From: Streptomyces sp. NBC_01689
GTDB taxonomy: Bacteria > Actinomycetota > Actinomycetes > Streptomycetales > Streptomycetaceae
DNA: 64,000 bases
Direction of reading: 5' to 3'
NCBI RefSeq assembly: GCF_036250675.1
Contig: NZ_CP109592.1
Coordinates: 8,742,001-8,806,000, forward strand
The notes under the pieces were generated by a model, which searched no databases, was not told the DNA's origin, and worked only from the letters and a program-made list of their open reading frames with translations. The position numbers and the translations under genes are program-made. This document shows, piece by piece, positions 1-8,061 of the stretch. Each line of letters begins with the position of its first letter. Position 1 is the stretch's first letter.

Positions 1-716
1 TCTCGTCGCTGCGGTCCGCGAACGAGCTGATCAACAGCGCGCTGGCCCCGTACCCCGACGATCTCGTCATCGTCACCAAGGTGGGCCCGTACCGCGACTA
101 CGCGGGGGAGTGGGGCGCGGCGGCCCGGCCCGACCAACTCCGGTCCCACGTGGAGGAGAACCTGCGGCAGCTCGGGCGCGACCACCTCGACGTGGTGAAT
201 CTGCGGCGCATGGGCCAGGACTCGATCGCGGAACACTTCGGCGCGCTCGCCGAACTGCGTGACGCGGGCCTGATCCGGCACCTCGGTGTCTCCGACGTCG
301 ACCCCCGTCAGCTGGCGGAGGCACAAGCCATCGCACCTGTGGTGTGCGTCCAGAACCGGTACGGTCTCGGTTCCACGGCGCCGGGGACCGACGAACTGAT
401 CCGGATCTGCGGGGAGTCGGGCATCGCGTTCGTGCCCTTCTTCGCCATCGCAGGCAAGGGCGGCGCGCGGGGACCCGGCGGCGGAGCCGCGGGGAAGGGC
501 GGGACGGAGAGCGCGGTGCTCGCCGTCGCACAGGCCCACGGTGCCACTCCCGCCCAGGTCCGGCTGGCGTGGACGCTGCGGCAGGGGCCGCACGTGCTGG
601 CCATCCCCGGCACCGGCGACCCGGACCACCTCGCCGAGAACGTCGCCGCGGGCGCGCTCCGGCTCACCGACGGCGAGACGGCCCGATTGGACGCGGTCCA
701 CCGGGCGGGGGAGTGA
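1..716 (+). CDS. Aldo/keto reductase, 5'-truncated by window edge
   Basis: The reading frame is open from base 3 and ends with TGA at 714-716, so the N-terminus (including the usual GxRxxD and catalytic Asp/Tyr region) lies outside the window. Family features visible are the ITK-like strand VIVTKVGP, the HLDVVNLRRMG segment, the LGVSDVDPRQL segment and the C-terminal cofactor-binding region with AIPGTGDPDHLAEN. A Gly-rich stretch (about GKGGARGPGGGAAGKGG) lengthens the loop before the last strand-helix units. Members of this family reduce carbonyl compounds with NADPH in the cytoplasm. Substrate cannot be told. An ATG at 81 also exists but lies inside the conserved domain. Confidence 0.85.
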   Translation, partial: SSLRSANELINSALAPYPDDLVIVTKVGPYRDYAGEWGAAARPDQLRSHVEENLRQLGRDHLDVVNLRRMGQDSIAEHFGALAELRDAGLIRHLGVSDVDPRQLAEAQAIAPVVCVQNRYGLGSTAPGTDELIRICGESGIAFVPFFAIAGKGGARGPGGGAAGKGGTESAVLAVAQAHGATPAQVRLAWTLRQGPHVLAIPGTGDPDHLAENVAAGALRLTDGETARLDAVHRAGE

Positions 717-737
717 GACGGACGGAGCGGGACGGGC

Positions 738-765
738 GGTCCGCCGTCGTGCCGGGCGGCGGACC
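738..765. terminator. Bidirectional hairpin terminator
   Basis: GGTCCGCCG at 738-746 is the exact reverse complement of CGGCGGACC at 757-765, with a 10-nt loop. It lies between the convergent aldo/keto reductase and dienelactone hydrolase genes, as expected for a shared terminator. There is no U-tract, which is usual in Streptomyces. Confidence 0.6.
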
Positions 766-850
766 CTCACCGGCACAGTGACCGGCACCGGCCGGCACCG
801 GCCGGCCCCGGTCCGGGTCTCCCGGGCCGGAGCCGTCGTGGCCGGAGGGC

Positions 851-1561
851 TCAGCCCAGCCGCGCGTGCAGGAAGGGGACCGTGCTCTCCCAGGCGCGCC
901 CGGCCGAGTCGGCGTCGTACGTCTCCGGGCGGCCGTCGTTGAAGAAGGCGTGGTCGGCGGGGTAGAGGCGCAGGTCCGGGGTGATCCCGGACTGCCGCTG
1001 GACCGCCTCGCCCAGCTGCTCCAGGCTCTTCTGGGGGATGCTGGTGTCGAGCTCGCCGTAGTGGCCGAGGATCTCCGCCTTGAGGCCCGAGAAGTCGGGC
1101 ATCTCACCCTGGATCACGCCGTAGAACGGGACCGCCGCGCTGACCCGCGGATCGGCTGCCGCCAGGTACAGGACGAAGCCGCCGCCCATGCAGAAGCCGA
1201 CCGCGCCGACCGTGTCCGAGGTGACCTCGGACAGGCCGAGCAGATGGTCGACCGCGCCGGAGAGCAGTTCGACGCCTCGCGCGACGGGCAGTTCCTGCAT
1301 CATCCGGAAGGCCTCGGCGCTGTCATGGGCGACGTTGCCGCCGTACAGGTCGGGTGCGAGGGCCACGAAGCCCTCGGCGGCCAGCCGGTCGGCGACCTGC
1401 GCGATGTGGTCGGTCAGGCCCCACCACTCCTGGATGACGATCACACCGGGCCCCCGGCCGGACGGCGGCAGCGCCAGATAGCCGTGCGCGGTGGCTCCGG
1501 CGCTGGGGAAGGTCACGTTCTGATGGGCCGGCGCTCCGGTCGGCTTCGGCAGCTCGGACAT
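851..1561 (-). CDS. Dienelactone hydrolase family protein
   Basis: A 236-residue alpha/beta hydrolase. The DLH triad is visible: Cys124 in GFCMGGG, Asp172 in GELDTSI and His204 in ADHAFFNDG, with the family strand VIVIQEWWGLTDH near residue 41. DLH enzymes hydrolyse cyclic or linear esters such as dienelactone; many actinobacterial members have unknown substrates. The ATG at 1561 has AGGAG 9 nt upstream; the TTG three codons earlier abuts that AGGAG and is unlikely to be used. No catabolic neighbours point to a particular aromatic pathway. Confidence 0.9.
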   Translation of the reverse strand: MSELPKPTGAPAHQNVTFPSAGATAHGYLALPPSGRGPGVIVIQEWWGLTDHIAQVADRLAAEGFVALAPDLYGGNVAHDSAEAFRMMQELPVARGVELLSGAVDHLLGLSEVTSDTVGAVGFCMGGGFVLYLAAADPRVSAAVPFYGVIQGEMPDFSGLKAEILGHYGELDTSIPQKSLEQLGEAVQRQSGITPDLRLYPADHAFFNDGRPETYDADSAGRAWESTVPFLHARLG

Positions 1562-1636
1562 GGCACTCAACTCCTGTGAGGACAGCGCTTGTCAGGGGGC
1601 CGGCGGAGAGCCGGTCCCGGATCACCGCCAACGATG

Positions 1637-2689
1637 TCATGCGCGGGCGCGGTCGTCGGCTCCGGCCCGCACGACGCGGCCCGCGGCCACCTTCTGCAGC
1701 AGGCTGTAGGCCAGCACGGGCAGCAGGACATGGGGCCGGTCGGGCAGGGCCGTGGAGACGAGGACCGCGCTCGCGCTGCTGTTGTTCATCCCGCACGCCA
1801 GCGTCACCGAGGCCCCGGTGGACGGGTCCAGGCGCAGCATCCTGGCGGCGATCCGGCCGAGACCGAACGACAGCCCGCACACGAGGGCGGCGACGGCCAG
1901 CGCGGCCGCCGTCAGCACCGGCTCCGGACGGGTGAGGAAGGAACCCAGGGCACCGCTCGCGTTGATGTACGTCAGGAGCAACGAGCCCAGCAGGGCGGCG
2001 GGGGGCGCGGCGGAGAGCAGCGCGCGCAGCGGGCGGGCGGGCACGGAGAGCCGAACGAGGATGCCCGCACCGCACGGGAGCAGCACTCCGGTCAGCGCGA
2101 AGTCGTTCCCGGCGGTCCGGGCGGCCTCCGACAGCGCCTCCCCGTAGCCGCCGCGCAGCAACGGGCACAGGACCGTCATCGTGAGCGGGATCGTGAGCGG
2201 TCCGACGAGCGTCGACGCCAGCACGAGGCCCACGGCGGTCGGCTGGTCGCCGCCGCCCCTGCCCGTCCACACGGTGGCGCCGGCCGCCACGGGCATCGAG
2301 ACGACCAGGATCATCGCCGCGATCAGTCCGCTGCCCCCGTCGCTGTCCGGGGTGCGGTGCAGGGCGAAGGCCAGGCCCGGGATGATCAGCAGGGGCGCGA
2401 GCAGATGGAGGGCCAGGCCGGTCAGCAGCGCGGTGGGCCGGGTGAGCAGCGCCCGCAGTTCACGGACCGGCACCTGGAGGCCGGCGGTGAAGAGCACCAG
2501 GGCCAGCAGGAGGTGCGGCGCCCGCAGGACGGTCCCGGGGACACCGCCGTCGAGAAGGACGTGCGGGCGGCGCAGCCACAGGCCCGGCGCGGACACGGTC
2601 GCGGCCCCGAGGTAAGCCGCGCAGACGGCCCAGCCGAGGTGGCTACGGAGGCGACTGAGGGGGGATCGTACGTCGGGAGTGGGGTTCAC
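1637..2689 (-). CDS. Bile acid:sodium symporter (BASS) family transporter
   Basis: A 350-residue polytopic protein with about nine or ten hydrophobic segments. BASS-family hallmarks are GNDFALTG in the middle and the discontinuous-helix motif CGMNNSSASAVL near residue 300. The family imports organic anions with sodium; the substrate is not readable here. The GTG start at 2689 overlaps the 3' end of the upstream PAP2 gene by 47 nt, so the two are probably co-transcribed. A later start is possible because no strong ribosome site precedes 2689. Confidence 0.8.
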   Translation of the reverse strand: MNPTPDVRSPLSRLRSHLGWAVCAAYLGAATVSAPGLWLRRPHVLLDGGVPGTVLRAPHLLLALVLFTAGLQVPVRELRALLTRPTALLTGLALHLLAPLLIIPGLAFALHRTPDSDGGSGLIAAMILVVSMPVAAGATVWTGRGGGDQPTAVGLVLASTLVGPLTIPLTMTVLCPLLRGGYGEALSEAARTAGNDFALTGVLLPCGAGILVRLSVPARPLRALLSAAPPAALLGSLLLTYINASGALGSFLTRPEPVLTAAALAVAALVCGLSFGLGRIAARMLRLDPSTGASVTLACGMNNSSASAVLVSTALPDRPHVLLPVLAYSLLQKVAAGRVVRAGADDRARA

Positions 2690-3458
2690 CGGGGCGCTCT
2701 TCCGTCGGCGGGGCGTCGGGGCGGGGACGGAGCGCCGGTATGGAGGAGCCCGCGGACGGGAGGAAGCGGGCGACGACGTAGACGGTGAGGCTCAGCCAGC
2801 ACAGGCTGAGCAGCCATCCGCCGAGGACGTCGGAGAACCAGTGGACGCCCAGATAGACCCGGCTCAGCCCGACGAGGACGGACCAGCAGCCGACGACCAG
2901 GGCGAGGGGCCGCCCGCCGCGCGGGGCGCGCGCGAGGAGCGCGAGGACCAGCAGGCCGCCGCTGACGGCCGACGTGGTGGTGTGCCCCGAGGGGAAGGAC
3001 CAGCCGGTCGCGTGCGTGGCCCACTCCGCGACGGGAGGACGGGGACGGGAGACGAGGGTCATCACGGTGTACCGCACGGCCTGGGCGGCGGTGAGGCAGC
3101 CGACACAGCAGAGGGCGCGCACGACGCGCTCCCGCGCCGTCCGTCCCGCCACCACACCGGCGAGCACGACCAGCGCGTAGGGCACCACGCCCGTCCCGGT
3201 GTATGTGACCGCGCGGGCCAGGGCCAGGGCGACGGCCGGACGATGGGCGGCCGACCAGGTGACGAGCCCCTCGTCGCCGAAGAGCGTGCCGCCGTCCCGG
3301 CCGGTCACGACCAGGGTGAGCAGGACGAAGGCGACGAGGCTGCCCACGGCGGTCGATCCGGCGAGGTCGGCGGTGTCCGAGCGCTTCACGACGGCACCCC
3401 GGGACCACCGGCCGGACGCGCGGGCACGGTGTGCGGTGCTGCGGACATCGCGGGACAC
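2643..3458 (-). CDS. PAP2-family membrane phosphatase
   Basis: An integral membrane phosphatase, 271 residues from the chosen GTG (preceded by AGGGA with a 4-nt gap); an upstream GTG at 3485 lacks a ribosome site. The three PAP2 motifs are intact: RPRPP (arginine-proline motif), SFPSGHTTTS (catalytic His) and SRVYLGVHWFSDVLGG (SRxxxxxHxxxD). Five or six hydrophobic helices surround them. Such enzymes dephosphorylate phosphatidic acid, prenyl pyrophosphates or similar lipids at the outer membrane face. It overlaps the BASS gene downstream. An 18-bp palindrome at 3521-3538 lies about 60 bp upstream and may regulate it. Confidence 0.9.
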   Translation of the reverse strand: MSRDVRSTAHRARASGRWSRGAVVKRSDTADLAGSTAVGSLVAFVLLTLVVTGRDGGTLFGDEGLVTWSAAHRPAVALALARAVTYTGTGVVPYALVVLAGVVAGRTARERVVRALCCVGCLTAAQAVRYTVMTLVSRPRPPVAEWATHATGWSFPSGHTTTSAVSGGLLVLALLARAPRGGRPLALVVGCWSVLVGLSRVYLGVHWFSDVLGGWLLSLCWLSLTVYVVARFLPSAGSSIPALRPRPDAPPTEERPGEPHSRRTIPPQSPP

Positions 3459-3520
3459 CCCTTCCCTGACGGGGCGCGGACGCACGGGTGGTGGCGTTCG
3501 CGCCGATGCGAACCAGGATG

Positions 3521-3538
3521 GTCTACATAACTGTAGAC
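3521..3538. promoter_or_regulatory. Perfect palindrome, BlaI/CopY-like operator candidate
   Basis: GTCTACA and TGTAGAC form exact 7-bp inverted arms around TAAC. The CTACA/TGTAG core resembles operators of BlaI/MecI/CopY-type repressors, which use TACA/TGTA half sites. It sits 62-80 bp ahead of the PAP2 gene start on the minus strand. No BlaI-type regulator gene lies in the window, so the regulator would be encoded elsewhere. Confidence 0.55.
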
Positions 3539-3701
3539 GTAAAACCGGCGGGGATCGTTCCCGAGGGGACCTGTGAAGCCGGCCGGACCCTTCCCACCTT
3601 GCGCCGCGAGCGGCCGGCGCGCCCGCGCGGACCGGAGGGGCGTGGAGGAGGGGGCGGGAGGGGCGGACGAGGCGTGGCGGAGGGGGCGGGATGTCGTACC
3701 C

Positions 3702-3714
3702 TACGTGTTACGTA
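3702..3714 (+). promoter_or_regulatory. Palindrome in the VOC gene promoter region
   Basis: TACGT-GTT-ACGTA is a 13-bp palindrome followed by TATAAC, the only AT-rich stretch upstream of the VOC gene. The TACGTA/TATAAC segment could serve as a -10 region, with the palindrome as an overlapping operator. Confidence 0.35.
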
Positions 3715-3742
3715 TAACCCGAGTACCTCCGGAGAGGCCCCG

Positions 3743-4132
3743 ATGAGACGCATCGCCCTGGTCACCCTCGTCGTCGACGACTACGACGAGGCGATCCGCT
3801 TCTACACCGAGGCGCTCGGATTCCGGCTGGCCGAGGACGAGCCCCGGCCCGACGGTTCCCGCTGGGTCGTCGTCGAGCCGGCCGCGGAGGGCGGCGGCGG
3901 ACTGCTCCTGGCCCGCGCCAAGAACGAGTCGCAGCGTGCCCGGGTCGGGGACCAGACCGGGGGGCGCGTGGGCTTCTTCCTCCACACCGACGATTTCACC
4001 CGCGACCACGCCCGGATGCGTGCCGCCGGCGTGACCTTCCTGGAGGAAGCGCGCCACGAGCCGTACGGTTCGGTCGCCGTCTTCCAGGACCTGTACGGAA
4101 ACCGCTGGGACCTCCTCCAGCCCGCCACGTAG
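3743..4132 (+). CDS. VOC (glyoxalase I-like) metalloprotein
   Basis: A 129-residue single VOC unit: beta-strand RIALVTLVVDDYDEAIRFYTEALGFRL at the N-terminus, the GGRVGFFLHTDDF central strand and the closing FQDLYGNRWDLLQP motif. Proteins of this shape bind a divalent metal and act as glyoxalases, dioxygenases or antibiotic-binding proteins; here the exact role is open. ATG at 3743 has GGAG about 9 nt upstream, which fixes the start well inside the much longer open frame. A palindrome and AT-rich element lie 30-40 bp upstream. Confidence 0.9.
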   Translation: MRRIALVTLVVDDYDEAIRFYTEALGFRLAEDEPRPDGSRWVVVEPAAEGGGGLLLARAKNESQRARVGDQTGGRVGFFLHTDDFTRDHARMRAAGVTFLEEARHEPYGSVAVFQDLYGNRWDLLQPAT

Positions 4133-4260
4133 CCGCACGGGACCGCGCCCGTCCGCACCCCCGCCGCGCGACGCCCTGCCACCTGGTCCGCGCGTGACAT
4201 CCCATGGCGTCCGCGCCGCGCCGCACCCCGAGAACCGACCTGCCGAGGAAACAGAAGAGC

Positions 4261-5331
4261 ATGACCGTGCCCCGTATCGACATCGACACCGTCCGCCGTC
4301 TCCCCAAGGCCGTGCTGCACGACCACCTCGACGGCGGTCTGCGCCCGGCGACCCTCGTGGAACTCGCCGCGACCGTCGGCCACACGCTGCCCACCACCGA
4401 CCCGGACGCGCTCGCCGCCTGGTACTACGAGGCCGCCAACTCCGGCGACCTGGTGCGCTACATAGCCACCTTCGAGCACACCCTCGCCGTGATGCAGACC
4501 CGTGAGGGACTGCTGCGCACCGCCGAGGAGTACGTCCTCGACCTGGCCGCGGACGGAGTCGTCTACGGCGAGGTGCGCTACGCGCCCGAGCTGATGGTGA
4601 ACGGCGGGCTGAGCCTGCCCGAGGTCGTCGAGACCGTGCAGGAGGGCCTGGCGGCCGGCATGGCCAAGGCCGCCGCCGCGGGCACCCCGGTCCGGGTCGG
4701 CACCCTGCTGTGCGGGATGCGCATGTTCGACCGCACCCGTGAGATCGCCGGTCTCGCGGTGTCGTTCCGGGACGCGGGGGTCGTCGGGTTCGACATCGCC
4801 GGTGCCGAGGACGGTTTCCCGCCCGCCGACCACCTCGCGGCGTTCGAGTACCTGCGCGCCGCGAGCGTGCCCTTCACCATCCACGCAGGCGAGGCCCACG
4901 GACTGCCCAGCATCCACCAGGCCCTCCAGGTCTGCGGCGCCCAGCGCATCGGCCACGGTGTCCGCATCACCGAGGACATCGTCGACGGCAAGCTCGGCCG
5001 CCTCGCGGGCTGGGTGCGCGACCGCCGTGTCGCCCTGGAGATGTGCCCCACCTCCAACCTCCAGACGGGTGCGGCCAAGTCGATCGCCGAGCACCCCATC
5101 ACGGCCCTGCGCGACCTCGGCTTCCGCGTCACCCTCAACACCGACAACCGGCTCGTCTCGGGTACGACGATGACCCGCGAGATGTCGCTGCTGGTCGAGG
5201 AGGCCGGCTGGACGGTCGAGGATCTGCGCACGGTCACCGTGAACGCCCTCAAGAGCGCGTTCATCCCCTTCGGCGAGCGCACCGCGCTGATCCGTGACGT
5301 GGTCCTGCCCGGTTACGAAGCGGCGCTCTGA
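4261..5331 (+). CDS. add: Adenosine deaminase
   Basis: A 356-residue metal-dependent deaminase converting adenosine to inosine in purine salvage. Zinc ligands His20 and His22 are in LHDHLDGG; further landmarks are HAGE (catalytic Glu), [15 protein letters not shown] and LNTDNR. The last motif differs from the textbook NTDDP, but TDNR is what I recall for actinobacterial members. The AGGAA about 13 nt before ATG 4261 is a weak ribosome site; an in-frame ATG at 4204 would add 19 low-complexity residues. The 3' end overlaps the convergent DinB gene by 19 nt. Confidence 0.93.
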   Translation: MTVPRIDIDTVRRLPKAVLHDHLDGGLRPATLVELAATVGHTLPTTDPDALAAWYYEAANSGDLVRYIATFEHTLAVMQTREGLLRTAEEYVLDLAADGVVYGEVRYAPELMVNGGLSLPEVVETVQEGLAAGMAKAAAAGTPVRVGTLLCGMRMFDRTREIAGLAVSFRDAGVVGFDIAGAEDGFPPADHLAAFEYLRAASVPFTIHAGEAHGLPSIHQALQVCGAQRIGHGVRITEDIVDGKLGRLAGWVRDRRVALEMCPTSNLQTGAAKSIAEHPITALRDLGFRVTLNTDNRLVSGTTMTREMSLLVEEAGWTVEDLRTVTVNALKSAFIPFGERTALIRDVVLPGYEAAL

Positions 5332-5828
5332 AGGAGCCCCCGGACATAGGCGGCCTGGCCGACGTGCTGCAGATCGTCGGCCAGGACGCTCACCAGCCGG
5401 ACGCCGAGGGTGACCGCCGGGGTCCAGCGCTCGTCCACGACGCGGTCGAGATCCCCGGCGGTGAGCCCGCGCAGGAACGCCAGGGTCTGGTCGTGCACGG
5501 CGTCGTAGTACCCGAGCAGCAGGTCGCCCGACTCCACGCGGACCGCGGCCACCTTCCGGGGGCTGTGCCCGTACCCCGTGTCCTCGCGGGGCAGGCCGAG
5601 CCCGAACCGCTTCTCCCAGCCCTGCGTCAGCCAGACCTGGTCGAGCCCGGCGGCCGCGGCGACATGGTCGTCCTGGACCCGGCTGAGGTGCCAGACCAGC
5701 CATGACACGGAGTTGACGCTGTCGTTGGGACGCGCGTCGAGGATCTCCGGGGGGAGCCCCTCGACCGCGGCGTGGACGTCTTCCTGGATACGGCCGAACG
5801 CGTCGATGAGGATGTCCTTCGCATGCAT
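5313..5828 (-). CDS. DinB/DUF664 superfamily protein (mycothiol-dependent type fold)
   Basis: About 171 residues with a DinB-like four-helix bundle. His residues typical of the metal site are in [14 protein letters not shown] and [14 protein letters not shown]. The family includes mycothiol-, bacillithiol- or glutathione-dependent transferases and many uncharacterised actinobacterial proteins. ATG 5828 is preceded by GAGGGTGG; an in-frame ATG lies 18 nt upstream. The last 19 nt overlap the end of the convergent adenosine deaminase gene. A second DinB protein is encoded at 23750, but the two look only distantly alike. Confidence 0.8.
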   Translation of the reverse strand: MHAKDILIDAFGRIQEDVHAAVEGLPPEILDARPNDSVNSVSWLVWHLSRVQDDHVAAAAGLDQVWLTQGWEKRFGLGLPREDTGYGHSPRKVAAVRVESGDLLLGYYDAVHDQTLAFLRGLTAGDLDRVVDERWTPAVTLGVRLVSVLADDLQHVGQAAYVRGLLQSAAS

Positions 5829-5968
5829 GGGTCCACCCTCGCGCATACCGCCCTCCCCTGCGCCCGGAAACCGGTTTCCGGGCGCGCACGGCGCCGTGAC
5901 CCCTGAGACGCCGGAGGGCAGGCGCGCGAGCCCCGCGCACCTGCCCGTACCGACAAGGACCGCCCGTC

Positions 5969-6808
5969 TCAGATCCTGCGCCAGCGGGCCATGGCGAAGG
6001 AGAACAGGCCGAAGAGGACGAGTCCGGCGGCGACGCACACCAGCAGCCACGGTCCCGCCGGGGTGTCGGCGAACGAGCGGATCGTGTTGTCCATCCCCTT
6101 GGCCTTGTCGGGTTCGAACTCGACGGCCGCGCGGATCGCGAAGCCCCCCGCCACCGCGAACACCAGCCCGCGCGCCGCGCCGCCGCCCACGCCGGTGACG
6201 TCCACCAGCCGCCGGGTCCGCGCCGACATCTCGCCGAGCTTCATCTTCTTGTGGTACTTGCGCAGCACGGCCCGGGTGCCGATCCACACGCCCGCCGCCA
6301 CGATGCCCGCGCCCGCCACGCCCACGATCCACTGTCCCGCGGGCAGGCCCAGCACCTTCGCGGTCACGTCCTGCGACTGCCGGTCGCTGGATCCGCTCCC
6401 GCTGCCGCGCGAGCCCACCGCGAACGACAGTACGGAGTAGGCGACGAAGGAGTAGAAGACGCACCGGGCGGCGGCCGTCAGCCGCTTCTTGACGTCGCCG
6501 CCGTCCGCTCCGGCCGCCCCGAAGACCACCTCCGACAGACGCCACAGCGCCATGCCCACCAGCCCGAGCCCCAGCGCCCACAGCAGCACGGCGCCGAAGG
6601 GCTTCTGCGCGATCTCCGCGAGCGCGCCGCCGCGGTCCGCCTGTTTGCCGCCGTCCCCGAAGGCGATCTGCAGCGCCAGGACACCGACCAGCAGATAGAT
6701 CACGCCCCGCGCGGCCAGGCCGGCCCTGGCGGCGTACTCGGTCACCGGGCCCCGCGCCGCGCGCCGGGCCTGGACGCCTCCGGTCCGTGTCGTCGTACTC
6801 GCGTTCAT
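5969..6808 (-). CDS. DUF1206 membrane protein
   Basis: A 279-residue integral membrane protein with three repeats of paired hydrophobic helices (starting near AARAGLAARGVIYLLVGVL, AARCVFYSFVAYSVL and TGVGGGAARGLVFAVAGGF). The repeated G-x-x-A-R-G-x-x-Y/F pattern at the start of each unit is what I recall for the DUF1206 fold. The biochemical role is unknown. ATG 6808 is preceded by GGGAGG at good spacing. A charged cytoplasmic loop carries RKYHKKMKLGEMSARTRR. It stands alone between convergent or tandem neighbours. Confidence 0.8.
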   Translation of the reverse strand: MNASTTTRTGGVQARRAARGPVTEYAARAGLAARGVIYLLVGVLALQIAFGDGGKQADRGGALAEIAQKPFGAVLLWALGLGLVGMALWRLSEVVFGAAGADGGDVKKRLTAAARCVFYSFVAYSVLSFAVGSRGSGSGSSDRQSQDVTAKVLGLPAGQWIVGVAGAGIVAAGVWIGTRAVLRKYHKKMKLGEMSARTRRLVDVTGVGGGAARGLVFAVAGGFAIRAAVEFEPDKAKGMDNTIRSFADTPAGPWLLVCVAAGLVLFGLFSFAMARWRRI

Positions 6809-7031
6809 GTAGACCTCCCGGAGTCCGGTTGCCCCCGCTCCGGGATGCCACACGCGCGTGAACGGCATGACGGGGGCCGGGGGGACGGTGGTACGGAGGA
6901 GTACGAGAGGGGCCGCGCCGCTCACGGCCCGTGCTCGTGGGTCGGCGTCAGTCTGTCAGCATGCGTCAGGCCGTGCCGGTTCTCGCCCGGCGGTGCCGGT
7001 TCGCGCCCGGTGGGGTGCCGCTGCCGGGCCG

Positions 7032-7934
7032 TCAGTGCTCCTGCTCGGAGGTGGCGGAGGTGTCGAGCAGGAGCATCAGGGCGCGGGCCGCCGGGCTGGT
7101 GGCGTCCGGCGTCGGCAGCATGGCGACCGTCTCGTACGGTGCGTCGCCCGCGCCCTTCAGCGGCAGCGAGGTGAGGCCGCCGGCCTGGCGCTTGAGACCG
7201 AAGTGCCGTGGCACGACGGCGATCCCGAGGCCCTCGTCGACGAGCTCCAGGAGACTGTGCACGTCGCTGACCTCCAGGGTCACGGTCCGCCGGACGCCCG
7301 CCGCGGCGAAGGCCGCGTCGGTGATGCGGCGCGGCCCCCAGTCGGGGTGGAAGTCGACGAAGGCCTCGCCTCCCAGTTCCTCCGGGGTGACCACGGCGGA
7401 GGCCGCGAGATGGTGGGTCGGATGGCAGAGCACCGTCATGGGCTCGCTCGTCAGCGGGACGGAGCGCAGCTGGTCGCCGTCCGGCTGTGTCTTCACCCCG
7501 AAGGCCAGGTCGAGCCGCCCGGCCGCGACCTCCTCGGCGAGCGCGCCGGAGCCCGCCTGCCGCAAGCGGATCTCCACGTCGGGATGGCGCCGCCGGAACG
7601 CGGTGAGCAGCTTGGCCACGTGCACTCCGGCGATGCACTGTTCGGTGCCCAGCGAGAGCGTGCCGCGCAGCAGCCCCTGGACGGCCGCGACGGCGTCGTG
7701 GGCCGCGCGGACCTGGGCCAGCACCCGCTCCGCCTCCCCGAGCAGGGCGCGGCCGGCCTCCGTGAGCGTGACCCGGCGGGTGGTGCGGACGAACAGGGGG
7801 GCCTGGAGCTCCCGTTCCAGCGCGCGGATCGAGGACGACAGACCCGACTGCGACACCATCAGACGCTCGGCCGCACGGGTGAAGTGCTGGTCCTCCGCGA
7901 CGGCGACGAAGTGCTGGAGATGGCGCAGTTCCAT
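7032..7934 (-). CDS. LysR-family transcriptional regulator
   Basis: A 300-residue LTTR. The N-terminal winged helix reads MELRHLQHFVAVAEDQHFTR with SQSGLSSSIRALERELQAPLF, followed by the type-2 periplasmic-binding-like effector domain. It is divergent from an aldo/keto reductase gene, and an exact 25-bp inverted repeat with a central LTTR-type site lies between them, so it most likely controls that gene and itself. ATG 7934 is chosen over a TTG three codons earlier because LTTRs normally begin MELRHL. Confidence 0.93.
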   Translation of the reverse strand: MELRHLQHFVAVAEDQHFTRAAERLMVSQSGLSSSIRALERELQAPLFVRTTRRVTLTEAGRALLGEAERVLAQVRAAHDAVAAVQGLLRGTLSLGTEQCIAGVHVAKLLTAFRRRHPDVEIRLRQAGSGALAEEVAAGRLDLAFGVKTQPDGDQLRSVPLTSEPMTVLCHPTHHLAASAVVTPEELGGEAFVDFHPDWGPRRITDAAFAAAGVRRTVTLEVSDVHSLLELVDEGLGIAVVPRHFGLKRQAGGLTSLPLKGAGDAPYETVAMLPTPDATSPAARALMLLLDTSATSEQEH

Positions 7935-7954
7935 GGGGGACAAGCGTACTGGCT

Positions 7955-7979
7955 GATTGAGCGTCCCCGTCGCTCAATC
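7955..7979. promoter_or_regulatory. LysR-type operator between divergent genes
   Basis: GATTGAGCG at 7955-7963 and CGCTCAATC at 7971-7979 are perfect 9-bp inverted arms separated by 7 bp. The spacing and symmetry match a LysR-family recognition site. It lies 21 bp from the regulator start and about 80 bp before the aldo/keto reductase start, suited to both autoregulation and target control. Confidence 0.75.
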
Positions 7980-8061
7980 CGATCCGATTCTCCCGTTGGA
8001 CCTCTGCACCGTGCGCGCGCGAGAGTGGGGATCTGTTTTCCCGGCCTTCCAGGAGCACGCG

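Noticed and set aside
2643..2689. Frameshift or misjoin between the PAP2 and BASS genes because of their 47-nt overlap
   Set aside because: Both proteins have complete motif sets and normal lengths; an overlap of this size is plausible and a later BASS start may remove it.
3802..5940. A 712-codon open frame on the minus strand across the VOC, adenosine deaminase and DinB genes
   Set aside because: It is antisense to well-supported genes and has the Arg/Gly/Ala-rich make-up of a high-GC shadow frame; no domain is visible.
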